64,000 nt of DNA, taken from assembly GCA_015179025.1 (NCBI GenBank), contig WHUX01000083.1:62001-126000 (forward strand). Direction: 5' to 3'. The notes under the pieces are model-generated. The model was not told the DNA's origin, did no database searches, and saw nothing but the letters and a program-made list of their open reading frames with translations. The first letter of the stretch is position 1. Every line of letters begins with the position of its first letter. The position numbers and the translations under genes are program-made. The DNA is from Terfezia claveryi (Eukaryota; Ascomycota; Pezizomycetes; Pezizales; Pezizaceae). Of the stretch, positions 50,291 through 61,533 are shown piece by piece.

Positions 50291-53200
50291 CTGCAAAGCG
50301 TACCCCTAGTGAGGTCTCTCGAAATGGTATTGGGAATATTATTAATAAGGGAATAGAAGTATTAGTAAGGAACAAGGATAATAAAGAAACGGAGGACTTG
50401 TATGTTAGCTACTCACCAAAGGCAAATCTTCTCCGTTTCAATGGACAAATCGATTTTAATGTTCACAATACCACACAAGAGAGACATCACAGAGCAGCAC
50501 CAATGAAAAGCCCAAAAACAGGTTATATATCAGAAGTTAAGACAGCACCAACACGGTAGCAAGCACAACGGAGGGGGTCTAATACCAACAACACTCAAAC
50601 ACGCCGGAAGAGTGCATACATATTGAAGGATGATGGGGCGTCAGATAACTTTGTGAGCACGAGCTATGCGGAAGCCTTGAGACATACTCCGGGAGTGGTG
50701 ATAGAGGAAAAGGACATGGGGTTCATGAGGGTACGAACAGCTGACACGCATAACCCAGCAAGAATTCCCAAACGCGTGATTAAACTAAGGCTAAGAGTGG
50801 GTACATATAAGTATGAGTCATGGTTTACTATATATGACTTGACGGATTATGATATTATCCTAGGTAAGCGGTGGATGCAGCACATTAACCTTCGCCACCA
50901 GATTAACCATAAAACAAATTTAATGTGGATCTGGGACGAACCTAAAGAAGATGGGAGTGTAGATCAAACACTGCATACGCTGAAAGGGTTGGGACCAGAC
51001 GAGGGAAGAATAGGAAAGAGAGAGGCATGGGTGATAGACGCAGCAAAGGAAGGCATAGACTTGTGCTTTGTGGAGGACATCGTTAGAGGCAGGAGGAGGG
51101 AGTGGAAAAGGGGCATATGGGTGGAGGTTCGACGGGTGGAACAGGAGGATATATTAGAAGGAGATATATGGAAGGGGCTCGGAGAGATAGAAGAGGAAGG
51201 TATGAGGTCAGTGATAACACAGAATATGGTGTTGTTCCAACCGGTATCGTCACTGCCTCCGGCGTCCCGAGAGACATTTAGGATAACTCTGAGGGAAGGC
51301 CCTACACCGAATCATAGACCGTGGCGATCTTCAATCTTTGAAGATGAGGAAATCCTTAGACAAATACAGACCGGACTAGAAAAAGGGTGGGTATCACCAT
51401 CAACTTCAGAATTCGCCTCTCCGGTACTATTTGTCCCAAAAAAAGATGGCAAGTTGAGGATGTGCATCGACTACCGCCGACTAAATGATATTACCGTGAA
51501 AGATAGATACCCTATACCAAATATTGACGATCTCCTACATAGGCTGAAGGGTGCTTCATGGTTTACCAAGTTGGATCTAGCAAGTGGGTACCACCAAGTA
51601 GCAGTAGCACCTGAAGATCGAGCAAAAACTGCCTTTACCACGAAATTCGGGAACTTTGAATGGAACGTACTACCATTCGGATTATGCAATGGACCCTCAC
51701 ATTTCATGCAAATGATGAATAGGTTGTTGAGGAAAGGAAGGATGCAGAGCTACGTAGTGGTATACCTAGACGATATTTTGATCTTTAGTAGAACGCAGAG
51801 GGAACATGAGGAGCATGTGGCAGCAGTTCTGGGGGTACTACGGAAAGAGGGGTTCAAATTGCAGCCCAGTAAGTGTTTTTTTGCAAAGAGAGGGGTCGAG
51901 TTTTGTGGTTTTTGGGTGGATGAATGGGGTATACATACAGAGGAAGGAAAGGTGGCGTCAGTACGGGAGTGGCCAACTCCAACTAAGCCTCGGCACGTTA
52001 AGGAATTCTTAGGCCTCACAGGATTCTACAGAAAATTCATACACCATTATGCTCAGATTGCAAGACCCCTATATGCATGTGGGCAGCAGACAAAGGAATC
52101 ATTTAGGTGGACTACGGACTGTGAACGTGCATTTCAAGCGTTAAAGAGGAGGGTTACTGAGGCCCCAGTTCTAGCGATACCAGACCGAGAAGGGGGGAAA
52201 TGGAGCTTAAGGACAGATGCTAGCAAGTTCGCAATAGGGGCCGTTTTAATGCAGGCACCAGCGGAAGGAGGTGATGATAAGGTTATTGGGTACTTTAGCA
52301 GGAAGTTCAAGGATGTGGAAACTCAATACCCTACCTATGACCGTGAGCTGTTAGCGATTAAGGAGGCTATTATACACTTCAGGTACTACCTACACGGCCA
52401 ACCCTTTATGATATTCACAGACCATGCCTCTATTCAACACATCCTACATCAGCGGAAACTGTCAACTCGGCAAATGGGAATGCTGGACACTCTACAACAC
52501 TTTGAATATAACATTAAGTACTGGCCAGGGGCCCGGAACGCAGTAGCGGATGCTCTTAGCCGAAGGCCAGACTACAATGACAATGAAACGGAGGCAGTAA
52601 TGCTAGCAGATACGGCAGTGTCAGGAGAGGAGTGGATACGGGAGGTAATAATAAATTATGGCACAGATAAATACTTTGGCCCAATTCTTACATGGATAAA
52701 GAAAGAAGAGGAAGAAGGCATAGCAACAAGTGATTTGAGGAAGGAGTTTGGGACTCTGGTAGAGAGCAGAAAGAAGAGATTCATGATAGATAAAGAGACA
52801 GGCCTACTCCTGACAGCCATAGGTGAACAAATCTGCATCCCACGAGGTGGAGGATTGCGACATCAACTCTTCCACGAGGCCCATGATTCAGAACTAGCGG
52901 GACACTTTGGAGCAAGCCGGACATATGGGGTACTGAATACAAGGTTTTTCTGGCCTCGAATGCTGGCCTCAGTGAAATCGTATGTTAGTACTTGTGACAC
53001 ATGCCAGAGAGTGAAGCTATCAAAACAGCGGGGTTCCTTAATGCTATTGCCAATCCCTGAAGGAAGATGGAGCAGGATCGGAATTGACTTTATAGTAAGG
53101 TTACCTACAAGTAAAGGGGAAGGCAATAACTGTATTGCGACAATTATAGATCATATGACGAAGAGGGTGCAGTGGTTCGGAATGAAGGAAGAAACGTCAG

Positions 53201-54282
53201 CAGAGGAATTCGCCTGGCTGTTTATGAACAGATACGTGAGGTTACATGGGGTCCCTGCACAAATGGTATCGGATCGGGATGTGCGATTCATGAGTGAATT
53301 CTGGAGAGTGCTATGGAAGCAATTAGGGACCAACCTAACCCCTAGTACCCCATTCCACCCACAGACAGATGGCCAAGCAGAGAAAGCAAACGACATATGT
53401 GGCAGATACCTGAAGACCTTTGCTACACGATATGCTGAGAACTGGGATAAGATACTGTGCCTAGCCGAATTTGCATACAATAGTAGCACACACAGCAGTA
53501 TAGGCTGTTCCCCATTCGAATGTGACCTAGGATACGTCCCAAGCATCCCATTGGACTCAATTGGGGGACTGGTGAAAGCAAGGACTAGCTATGGTATGGC
53601 AAGAAGCCAGACAGCAGAGGCATTCCAGGAGACCCTCATTACGATACTCAATAACGCTAAGAGTATGCTACGGGAGGCTCAATCCCAGCAGGAAGCAGCA
53701 ACCCCACAGCGACAACCAGTGGATTTTAAGGCTGGAGATGACGTATTGCTGGCCACAGCCCACCTGCCATCCTCATATGCAAATCCAGTCACTGACGGTA
53801 ATAAACTACGCCATCGCTATACGGGGCCGTTTAAAGTAATATGGGTAAGAGAGAACGCCGCAAAGCTGGAATTGTCGAGGGACTTGGGGATAGGGGAAGT
53901 GCAGAACGTAGGAGTGCTGAAGAGATATCTGCGGGAGCAAGGGGAAGAGGGCGACCCGGAGAGAGTGGCATTGCCACCGCCCCCACTGAGACGGGTGGCT
54001 GATGGGGAAGTGCAAGAGGTAGAAAGGATAGTGGATCACGAGAGGACAGGAACGAATAGGAGGAATTGGAAATACTTAGTAAAATGGAGAAGATTTGATG
54101 ATAAGCATAACGAGTGGTTATCGAAGGAGCAGCTGAAGGACAGTAAGGAATGCGTAGATAACTACCACAGAATGAAGGGGCTGGAGCCGGTGGAATGGAG
54201 GATGTCAAGAGGAGAAATGAGAGAGAGGTACGGAAGGGTTAGAAAGATCACCATTAAAGTAAAGAAGGGCGCAGATGGATGA
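50281..54282 (+). CDS. retrotransposon Pol polyprotein (PR-RT-RH-IN-chromodomain)
   Basis: The frame is offset by one base (-1) from gag. It is open from about 50281 except for one TAG at 50557-50559, then open for 1219 codons from 50623. The protease active site is KDDGASDNFVS. Reverse transcriptase: VLFVPKKDGKLRMCIDYRRL, WFTKLDLASGYHQV, FGLCNGPSHFMQMM and the catalytic YLDD. RNase H: LRTDASKFAIGAVLMQ, DRELLAIKEAI, FTDHAS. Integrase: an HHCC zinc finger (HEAHDSELAGHFG, CDTCQRVK) and the DDE core (RIGIDFIVRLPT, MVSDRDVRF, PQTDGQAEKAND). The C-terminal chromodomain is VERIVDHERTGTN, WKYLVKWRRFDDKHNEWLSK. Chromodomains of this class guide insertion towards heterochromatin. The missing AUG at the open segment and the offset suggest Gag-Pol frameshifting, which is inferred. 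The TAG separates the first part from the protease. Confidence 0.93.
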
Positions 54283-54323
54283 ATTTTTATTGAGTAATTG
54301 TATTATTTTATAGAAGGGGGCAG

Positions 54324-54417
54324 TGTAGAGGTATCTTGGCAAGCTTGGCATAAGTATATAGAGAGGACGGGGGAGTGAGAGGAGAGGGTCAGCAATGTAG
54401 GAACATATATCATTACA
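54324..54417 (+). repeat. 3' LTR (94 bp)
   Basis: Identical to the 5' LTR by direct comparison and followed by the CCTAC target duplication. Confidence 0.95.
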
Positions 54418-54865
54418 CCTACTGTACGTGAGCAGGTAAAAGAGTGAGAGGCAGAGCACTGTGCAGTACGCAGGGCTTCTTGCATAGGCTTAACTAGACT
54501 ACATAGGAGATAGGATGGTGTTGTAGGTCACATATGTTCCATTACTCACAGGAGTCCGTGTTTTCACGGCCCAGATATATGGTCCTCATACCGTATTTTC
54601 TGGTTTTTTATGACCCGGCGCTACTGCAGTTACAAGGGTTGGAACATGGATAATGTGAACTTATGTTGAACTCATGTTGATATGCAAGTATCTGTGCACG
54701 GGCTGCTCAACCCCTTACCTAGCTACGGTGCGGTATACGTGTATTCACAGGTTGGTGAGAACATGTTCGTTCTGCAAGTCACTTCTGCCAGTATTGCCTT
54801 ACTTCCGCCAGCATTGCCTTCAGCGTCCCTTCCAGTGTTTTTCTGCAGCTGTTTAATACTTCATT

Positions 54866-56107
54866 ATGCTTTCTGTACATAGGCCAGGCAGAACGTCTAA
54901 GAATACAATTCTACTTCCACGCTCTACAGGAATACAAAAGCTGCAGCACGGTCCGACTCAAAGGGTTAGAAGATCTTATACCCGAGAAACGAAATTGAAG
55001 GTCTTGAGTTTCTGGCAGATGGCACGCATGGAGGATAATGGTCAGTTGCGTGCCTTATATAGAAGAGAAGTCTCCAAGTACTTTTTAATACCGGAAGCTA
55101 ATATTTCATTGTGGAAGCAGCAGGAGGATAAGATAGTCAATATGAAGAAGGGCTCTCGATGGGCGCTAAACTCTACGGAAGCGACTGCGAAAGTAAAGTG
55201 GCCACTATTAGAAGAGGTAGTCTATCGAGACTTTCTTCAAGCACGAGAACAAGGGAAAATTATTAGAGGAAGCTGGTTTCGTTTAAAGTGTCGTATTGCT
55301 TATCGAGAGCAATATACACCAGCTGTTCTTAGTTTGCTGAAGAAAGCACCCCCTGTTTTCACCTTCACTACAGGATGGTTTACCGGCTTCCTTACACGAC
55401 ATAATATCTCCCTTCGTTTCACAACCAATAAGGCACAATCTACTCCAACCACGTACTACCACCTTATTCTTAACTGGATGCGATACAATCGACGGAACTC
55501 TCAGTTACGTAATGATATTTTAGCACCATCTGGCTTTGTACGCAAAGATATGCCTGCTCCACCACAGAAAATATATGTTAGTCGATATCCTCTTCAAAAT
55601 ATCTGCAATATGGATCAGACACCACTTCCATTTGAGTACCTTGATGGACGTACCTATTCCCAACGAGGGGATAAAACTGTTTGGGCTCGTGCTTTGAGAA
55701 GTGGATGGGATAAGAGACAAGCAACCTTAGTGCTTTGTGTCTTTGCTGATGGGGTATCTCGAGTGAAGCCTCATATGATTTTTCGAGGAAAAGGCACCAA
55801 CTCCACGAAAACACAACACCAAGAGAAGGCACAATATGATTCACGAGTTTATGTGAGCTTTAACGATACAGCGTACTGCAATGAAGGAACGACACTGTCA
55901 TGGATTAATCATGATTTAATACCGGCTTTCTGTCCAGGACCTGGGTTATTAGCTTTAGATGTTGTATCCTTTCATACATCAGATGAGGTGAAAGCACTAC
56001 TTAAGAGTCATGATATTACCTACCGTATTTTCTGGTTGTTTATGACCCCGCGCTACTGCAAGTTCTCTCGTTCTTGTCCGCACGAGCACTTCGATAGGTC
56101 TAGTTGA
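54866..56107 (+). pseudogene. truncated pogo/Fot-type transposase (HTH + DDE_1)
   Basis: The 413-codon frame has an N-terminal helix-turn-helix (RRSYTRETKLKVLSFWQ), a CENP-B-like second DNA-binding region (TGWFTGFLTRHNISLRF), and the DDE_1 catalytic core with the first aspartate in CNMDQTPLPFEY and the second in LLALDVVSFH. The third acidic residue, normally about 35 residues later in a QPLD-like context, is missing. The coding sequence is cut at HDIT by a 155 bp miniature element, and the following sequence does not continue the family. The last about 25 codons (YRIFWLFMTPRYCKF...) are translated transposon end. The protein cannot be a working transposase. Confidence 0.85.
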
Positions 56108-56175
56108 GTGAAAATCACACCTCTTCACGTTAGATCTTGCTAGCTCCGGGTCATAAAGAACCAGAAAATACGGTA
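56021..56175. mobile_element. 155 bp miniature inverted-repeat element nested in the transposase
   Basis: TACCGTATTTTCTGGTT at 56021 and its inverse at the 56175 end form 28-base terminal repeats around about 100 bases of non-coding sequence, with TA on both sides. The left end shares about 45 bases with the end of the larger transposon at 54589, including GCGCTACTGCA. It is therefore a non-autonomous relative mobilised by the same transposase type. Confidence 0.8.
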
Positions 56176-56663
56176 TCTGTTTGGAGATACAGGGTCTTCA
56201 TGTACCAATGCGCCATACCGTGGGGGAAAGTTATTGCGCGCTAGTGCTGTAAATTCTGTCCCCCACGCACTGTACCAACCCCTCTTTGGGTGGTATAACA
56301 TTTTATATATATGAGATTCATTCAAGCAGTTAGCGAATTAAAAGTAAGCTATAGTGACAAGATTAGGCGATTGTATAGATTTTCAGAAAGATGCAAAACC
56401 ATAGGGAAGAAAAATTGTGAAAAACTTAGTCCAGTGAGAAGACAAGCTACTCGGCGTCAGTATCATGAAACGGACCCAACCATAAAGAATAGAAAGAGAC
56501 CGCCAAAATCGCAAAGTAAAAAGAAATGAGCCAGGAATATAGAGGGCCCGGGTGGATCCGAATCTCCACAAAGTGGGCAATAAACACAATACAGTAAAGA
56601 GCATCTATGATCTGGTGCCAATGGTGACATAAATCCTGTACAATTATTCGATATCGGGGTGGA
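56176..56663. other. spacer with a small inverted repeat
   Basis: Holds the 9-base inverted pair CGTGGGGGA / TCCCCCACG (about 56219 and 56260). It gives no recognisable continuation of the transposase and no other gene. Confidence 0.45.
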
Positions 56664-57703
56664 TTATTTGTGGAGCACCAGGGCATTCACGATGTGTCCT
56701 TCTACCCAGCCTTGATCTGGTAGAGGATCGTGTTCTAGTAATCTGCTATAAATGTTAGTATGAAGAGATTATCAGTGCATCTTCCTTTGTACAAGGCTAC
56801 ATCATCAACTAGACACAAGATTAATCTGCAACTTACATCTTCCCGAGATAGGCAATTTTTACCCTGTACTCCGTAGAAGCAATATTTCCCTTTTGCATAA
56901 CTGCCCGAATGAGATGTTTCACTGGCTGTCCTTGCTCAAAACTGATAGGTATATCCGCTCCAGGGCCAAATCTATCAGATAGTCTTGCAATTACTCGGTA
57001 GGTCTTCTCATTGCCATGAATCACACGTTTGCCCTTGTCGTGCCGTCTCTTCTCTATTTCCTCCAGATCCTCAACCTCACCCTCTGATTCGGGCGAAGAA
57101 ACGATCATATTTCTAGGTACAGAGCAGCAATACTCCGGCAACTCATAACGTGTACCCAGCTCATCATATGCACCGTGGATCAAGTTACCTAATTTCGGGA
57201 ACATTAGGAATTATTCGTGAAAACACCCCTATTCCTATAAACGTACCAGTAGGGATCGTAATTCCACTAGCATTTAGAATTTCCTGTGCAGTTGCCAAAT
57301 CACCATTGTCCATAGTCTCCACTGCCAACTTAAGAATATCCCAGACCTCTTTTCTCCCCGTAACCCTAGTATCGTAATACTCCTCCCTCCTCCTCATCAC
57401 CTCCCCCCTCTTCAGCGGCGGTCGCGACGACCAGATGTGCAAAATCAGCGGCCGTGTCACTCGCTCCTCAAGTCGTAGCCCTTGCCGCTCTGCCTCCCGC
57501 TGAGATTCAAACTCCAGGGCCCTAGAATGGCGGCGAGATGTACGATGGCTGATGACTATATGCGATGACGATACCTGTGACCGAATTGGTGCAGGAGCCT
57601 GCTGGGGGCGAAGTTGCTCAGCGGAGTTCCGTTCGCTGACTTCTAAAGTGCTGTTGTTTGCGTCCTGAGCGCTATCGCGACTCGTAGAGATACAGCACCC
57701 CAT
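56664..57703 (-). CDS. UBTD1/2-like protein with DC-UbP N-terminal and ubiquitin-like domains
   Basis: Begins MGCCISTSRDSAQD. Gly2 followed by two Cys is a classic N-myristoylation and palmitoylation signal, as in UBTD proteins. The DC-UbP/UBTD2 N-terminal domain is PPLKRGEVMRRREEYYDTRV, TGRKEVWDILKLAVE and AQEILNASGITIPTGNLIHG, joined over an intron with GTACGT donor to AYDELGTRYELPEYCCSVP. A ubiquitin-like fold follows (YRVIARLSDRFGPGADIPIS, QPVKHLIRAVMQKGNI, VKIAYLGK). A GTAAGT donor there leads to a last exon reading LLEHDPLPDQGWVEGHIVNA, ending LVLHK at the TAA at 56666-56664. A gene model stopping at 56833 would lose this exon. The human relatives act with E2 enzymes; the role in fungi is not established. 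Confidence 0.88.
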
Positions 57704-59378
57704 TTCGCATGGTTAGCTGGGAGCAAGTGACTACTGCAGACAGAGATTCGTCAACTGAGTAAAGTTAAATTGCCCCTGGGCCTGACGCAGCTCAACTACG
57801 CGATTCAAGAGACAGGCAGAAGGAACAAAGACGGATGAGAAAAAGACAGTGGAACCAGGAGGGTGGAACCCCTGGGCCAAGTGAGGTGAATAGCAATTCG
57901 CTTTCGAGTGAGCGCGGGGAAACGGTAGCTGTACAAAGTTCTCCTTACCTAAATCGCACTCACTAATGATCAGTGTGAGACCACCCGAACCAAGGAGGGG
58001 CTAGTGCAAGCCAGACTACCGAACCTGGAATAATCCCCTGTAGTCTCGTGCCTACCCCCTGGAACGTGGAACACTAGTCTGGCTTGCACTAGCCCCTCGG
58101 TAGTGGAACACGAGCAAAAGTAGTCTGTTGTGCCAACCAGGTTGGCTTAGCTAGTAGAAATAGAGACCTTGCACGCACAACCCAGCTACCGGTAGCGCAC
58201 TTGGACCCATGTGAGCACCAAAGGTGTAGAAACAGAGGTTTTGCAAGTTCCGATTGGCATCGCTTCTTAGTAATCATGAACGTGCAACAACTCACGATCG
58301 CAGATGACATGCTTATGTTGGGGGTGCTCAAGATTAAGCGCTTACAGAATCTTCCTCCAATGATCACAATGATCACAGGACACCTCTATATCGACCTCAA
58401 TCACATTTGAGAGGAAGGAGTGCTCATAATATATTGTTTGAAATGTTTGTATCGGATATTTATGAGCTTGATGTGAACTTTTAATTCGCTACACGTAAGG
58501 CATTTTGATACTACGTGCAAAGCCTAACCTTCTTTGGATGTTTGTTGTGGACAACAATGCCAAGATCCTCCGATGTCGTCCAGAGATTTCTGCTGGACAT
58601 CGATGTCAAGTTGAATCCCAGTCGGTCTTAAGCACAAACCTGGTAGGTGCATTAGCTAGTCGGGTTGCTGTAGTTAATATCAATTTTGCAAGAGCGCAAA
58701 ACCTCTCAAATGCTGATGAAGTTTCCTGATTGTTGACTTTCTCACCCCGAACTCGTAATAATCAATTACCCTCAACTCTCACTGGGAAATCAAGTGTTAA
58801 CATCTTTTGATCTTTCCCCTGGTGGTAGCAGCATTACTATTTATGAACAGATAAGTGGTCTAGGCTCGGATTTTGGCTTATTCTTTAGTTATGTTCCACT
58901 AGTTTTTCCGGTACTGAATTCTCAAGAGAGGCGATCTGTTCATTCATCCAGTGCGGCTCTCGGACTCAAACGGATTCCACGATGAATTAACTACTAGTAG
59001 ATAACCACACAATGACAGGAAAGAACCGACACAACCTTGGGGCAACAAAATGAGCACAACCCCCCCAGAGTGCCCAAAACAACCCGAAGGGAGAAACGTT
59101 CGACCAAAAGTGCCCGCCACCAACACTCATCATGAAAGAAAACCACACAGAGAAGGAATTGAAAGGGGCATTAGTATGATTATATCCGAAATTGAAATCG
59201 GTTCCTTCAAGGAGAGGCAGAAAGCAATAGAAGAGTAGATGAAGTAGGAGTGATATAGAAACCTATGAGCTAAACTAAAACAAACATACATCGAAACAAG
59301 ACCCCGTAAGCTAAACTAACCCCACATTATTTTAATACAGAAGTTCATTCCACATGCAAAAAAGCGGTATTAAGAAAA
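57704..59378. other. intergenic region with a hairpin repeat
   Basis: 1.7 kb without a supported gene. The hairpin at 57997-58096 is its only clear structure; another motif copy follows at 58120-58146. Small open frames here have no family-like content. Confidence 0.5.
57997..58096. repeat. 100 bp hairpin element with 22-base perfect arms
   Basis: The left arm starts GGGGCTAGTGCAAGCC and ends AGACTA (57997-58018). Its exact reverse complement occupies 58075-58096, with 56 bases between. It looks like a miniature foldback transposon. The arm's inner end (TAGTCTGGCTTGCAC) resembles the TAGTCTGGTTGGCAC motif scattered through the window. Confidence 0.8.
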
Positions 59379-61533
59379 TCAGATAGTAGTGGTAGCAGGA
59401 GCAGCGGTGATGGTAGTCTCCGCTACAACAGGAGTCTCCTCTACTGGGGCGGGAGCCTCAGTAGCGGCAGCCTCTTGTGGTTCTACGACAGCAGGAGCTA
59501 CCTCAGGCACTGGGGGGACTTCCTCTGACTCAATCTTGGGGGCATCCTTGGCGGACTTGCTGTTCTTTCGGAAGAGACTGAGTTTCTTTGGGAGTGGGGA
59601 GGTTTGGTGGCTCTTGGAGGTGGATGGCTCCTCCTCGGTGTCAGACTTGACGTCGGAGTGCTTCTTATCCTTCTTGCCCAGAGAAAAGAAGCTCGATCGT
59701 CGCCTAGCGTCTTTTGGTGAGGAAGCCTCAGGAACCTTTTCCTCAGACTCCTTCACAGCATCACCCTCCACGGCTTCAGTGTCCTCTAGCTTGGTCTCAG
59801 AAACTTCCTCCTTCTAGAATGTGGTATTTAGCATTTGGTATGGAAGACAACCTGGGAAGTTGATGACTAACCTTGACTTCAGCTTCTAGGGCCTTGTCCT
59901 TCGATTTGAACAAGGCAAACTTGTCAAATTTGTCAAACAAAGATTCCTTTGGAGGGGAGGAGGGTGTCTTGGTGCCAGCTTCGGCAACTGGGGCTGGGGT
60001 AGCGGTATCAACGGGCTTTGCCTCTTCCTCCTTGGGCTCTTCACCAATTGGAGCAATGACTGGAGGCATATCAGACACAGCATCACGCTCTTTAACAGCT
60101 TCGACCTCCTTCTTCTTATCGAAGAGGCTGAAGAAGCTATGGCGCTTGTTGCCCTTTGGTGTGGCGACCTCCTCGGCAGCAGCAGGGCTCTCGACGGCCT
60201 TGGTAGTCTCGTCAACTGGCTTAATCTCCTCCCCTGGCTTCTCTTCTTCGGCGATAGCGACGACAGGTGCTAGAATAGTATGTCAATTGAAACTGTCCAC
60301 ACTGTGTGCGGAAATTATGCACTTACCCTCAGTGGATGTTTCAGCAACAACCTCAGCCTTCGGTCCCTCAGTCTTGGTTTCTTCCTCCTTCTTCCCCTCT
60401 ACCTTCTCTTCCTTCTCGTGCTTCTTGTCCTTGTGCCCAAGGATATTGAAGAAAGATGTTCTCTTGCCCTTAACGGAGTTAGACCTCTTCTTCTTTCCCT
60501 TCTTGTCAGAAGACCCTTCATCCTCAGAGCTAGAAGAGTCTGAGCTGTCATCGGATTTAGCACCCTCTTCTCTCTTCTTTTCCTTCTTCTTATCTTTCTT
60601 CTCCTCATCTTTCTTATCTTCCTTCTTCTCTTCTTTCTCCTCTTCTTCTACCTTCTTTTCTTCCTTCTTCTCTTCGTCCCTCTCCTTAGCGGCCTCGACC
60701 TTGGCAGCTACGCTCTTGTTGCCTGTACAAAATTGTTAATAATAGTGTCTAAATGATCCTGTAGATCGGTATGTACTTACTAAACTTCTCAAGGGTAGCC
60801 TTGTAGCCATCGGAGCTGGTAATAGCCTCAACAACTTCCTTCGCTTCAGAAACTCTGGCCTTGATTGTTTGAACCCAGCTGTCGCGGTCGGCAGTGGTCT
60901 GGGCTCCGAAGTTCCAAACATCATTAGTGAGCTTAAGGGCGAATTTATTAGCGCCAGAAGGAGTAACATCAACAACATCAGCCTAGATGCCGAAGCATAA
61001 ATTCCCGATTAGCGATCATTCCAATCATTGCAAGAGTCATGCAGCCTACCAATTTGATTATGCCAATTGGATGTGCCTTTTGAGCATCAGTTTTGGCAAA
61101 GAAAAGAAGACCCTTTCCGGTCTGTGATGCATATGCCGCAGTTGAGTGAGCAGTCTCTGACTTCTCCTTCTTGAGGTAAGCTTGAAGATTGTCGACTTCG
61201 ACAGGCTCGTCTTGCAAATAGAAGAACCTCCTAGTTGAGGTGAAGCTATACAAACAATGATTAGCTTTCGCTGGAGAATTTTCGCCCGTGTAGGACATAC
61301 TGAAGAAGTCCGTGTGGCTTGAACTCGAGCCATCCCTCAGTGATGGCCTCGACTTTGGCGACCTCTGCCTTTGTCTCCTCTTTCATTTCCTCCTTGACCT
61401 CTGGTGCAGCCTCGGTGGTGGTAGCAACTGGGGCAGGCTCGACAGCAGGAGTTGGTGCTTCAAGAGCTGGAGCGCCCTCAACCTTGGGGTCCTCCACAAC
61501 AGGGAGGGTCTCTTCAGGCTTGATATCTGTCAT
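59379..61533 (-). CDS. Meu6-like PH-domain protein with long charged tail
   Basis: Starts MTDIKPEETLPVVEDP and has an acidic Pro/Ala/Glu leader. A pleckstrin-homology domain is spread over three exons: EGWLEFKPHGLL, FTSTRRFFYLQDEPVEVDNL, TGKGLLFFAKTDAQKAHPIG and the closing helix NKFALKLTNDVWNFGAQT, DRDSWVQTIKARV. About 400 residues of Lys/Glu/Ser-rich, probably disordered or coiled sequence follow. A short motif recurs in this tail: KRTSFFNILGHKDKKH, KRHSFFSLFDKKKE and RRSSFFSLGKKDKKH. The protein ends ITAAPATTTI. The family is known from Schizosaccharomyces pombe meu6 and filamentous fungi with no firm biochemical role; PH domains usually bind phosphoinositides or proteins. About five exons by splice reading. 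The start is well supported. Confidence 0.85.

Larger units (their letters stand above)
48402..54417 (+). mobile_element. complete Ty3/Gypsy LTR retrotransposon, chromovirus type
   Basis: A 6016 bp element with two identical 94 bp LTRs (TGTAGAGG...ATTACA). It is flanked by a 5 bp direct duplication CCTAC (48397-48401 and 54418-54422). Just inside the 5' LTR, TGGTAGCAACACC (48496 on) has the TGG start expected of a tRNA primer-binding site. A purine tract AGAAGGGGGCAG (about 54312-54323) precedes the 3' LTR. Inside are Gag with a zinc knuckle and Pol in the order protease, reverse transcriptase, RNase H, integrase, chromodomain, the Ty3/Gypsy chromovirus order. Identical LTRs and the intact duplication mean a recent insertion. 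Three in-frame stops (two in gag, one before the protease) suggest it is now non-autonomous. Confidence 0.97.
54589..56175 (+). mobile_element. pogo-type DNA transposon with TA-flanked terminal inverted repeats
   Basis: Left end TACCGTATTTTCTGG (continuing to GACCC, 54589-54616) and right end in inverse orientation, CCAGAAAATACGGTA (56148-56175). About 27 of 28 terminal bases agree. TA at each border is the target duplication typical of the Tc1/mariner/pogo superfamily. It encloses a DDE transposase frame that stops short of its third catalytic residue. A second left-type end lies inside at 56021-56048, so the right end may belong to a smaller nested element rather than to the original transposon. 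Confidence 0.75.

Noticed and set aside
56311..56529. Plus-strand Lys/Arg-rich open frame after the transposon
   Set aside because: No match to transposase C-termini, no introns and no family features. Probably chance coding.
56833..56846. Stop of the UBTD-like gene at 56833
   Set aside because: That TAA is part of a GTAAGT splice donor. A following exon supplies the conserved end of the ubiquitin-like domain.
59389..60739. Long plus-strand Ser/Phe-rich frames
   Set aside because: Antisense shadows of the Glu/Lys-rich Meu6-like tail.
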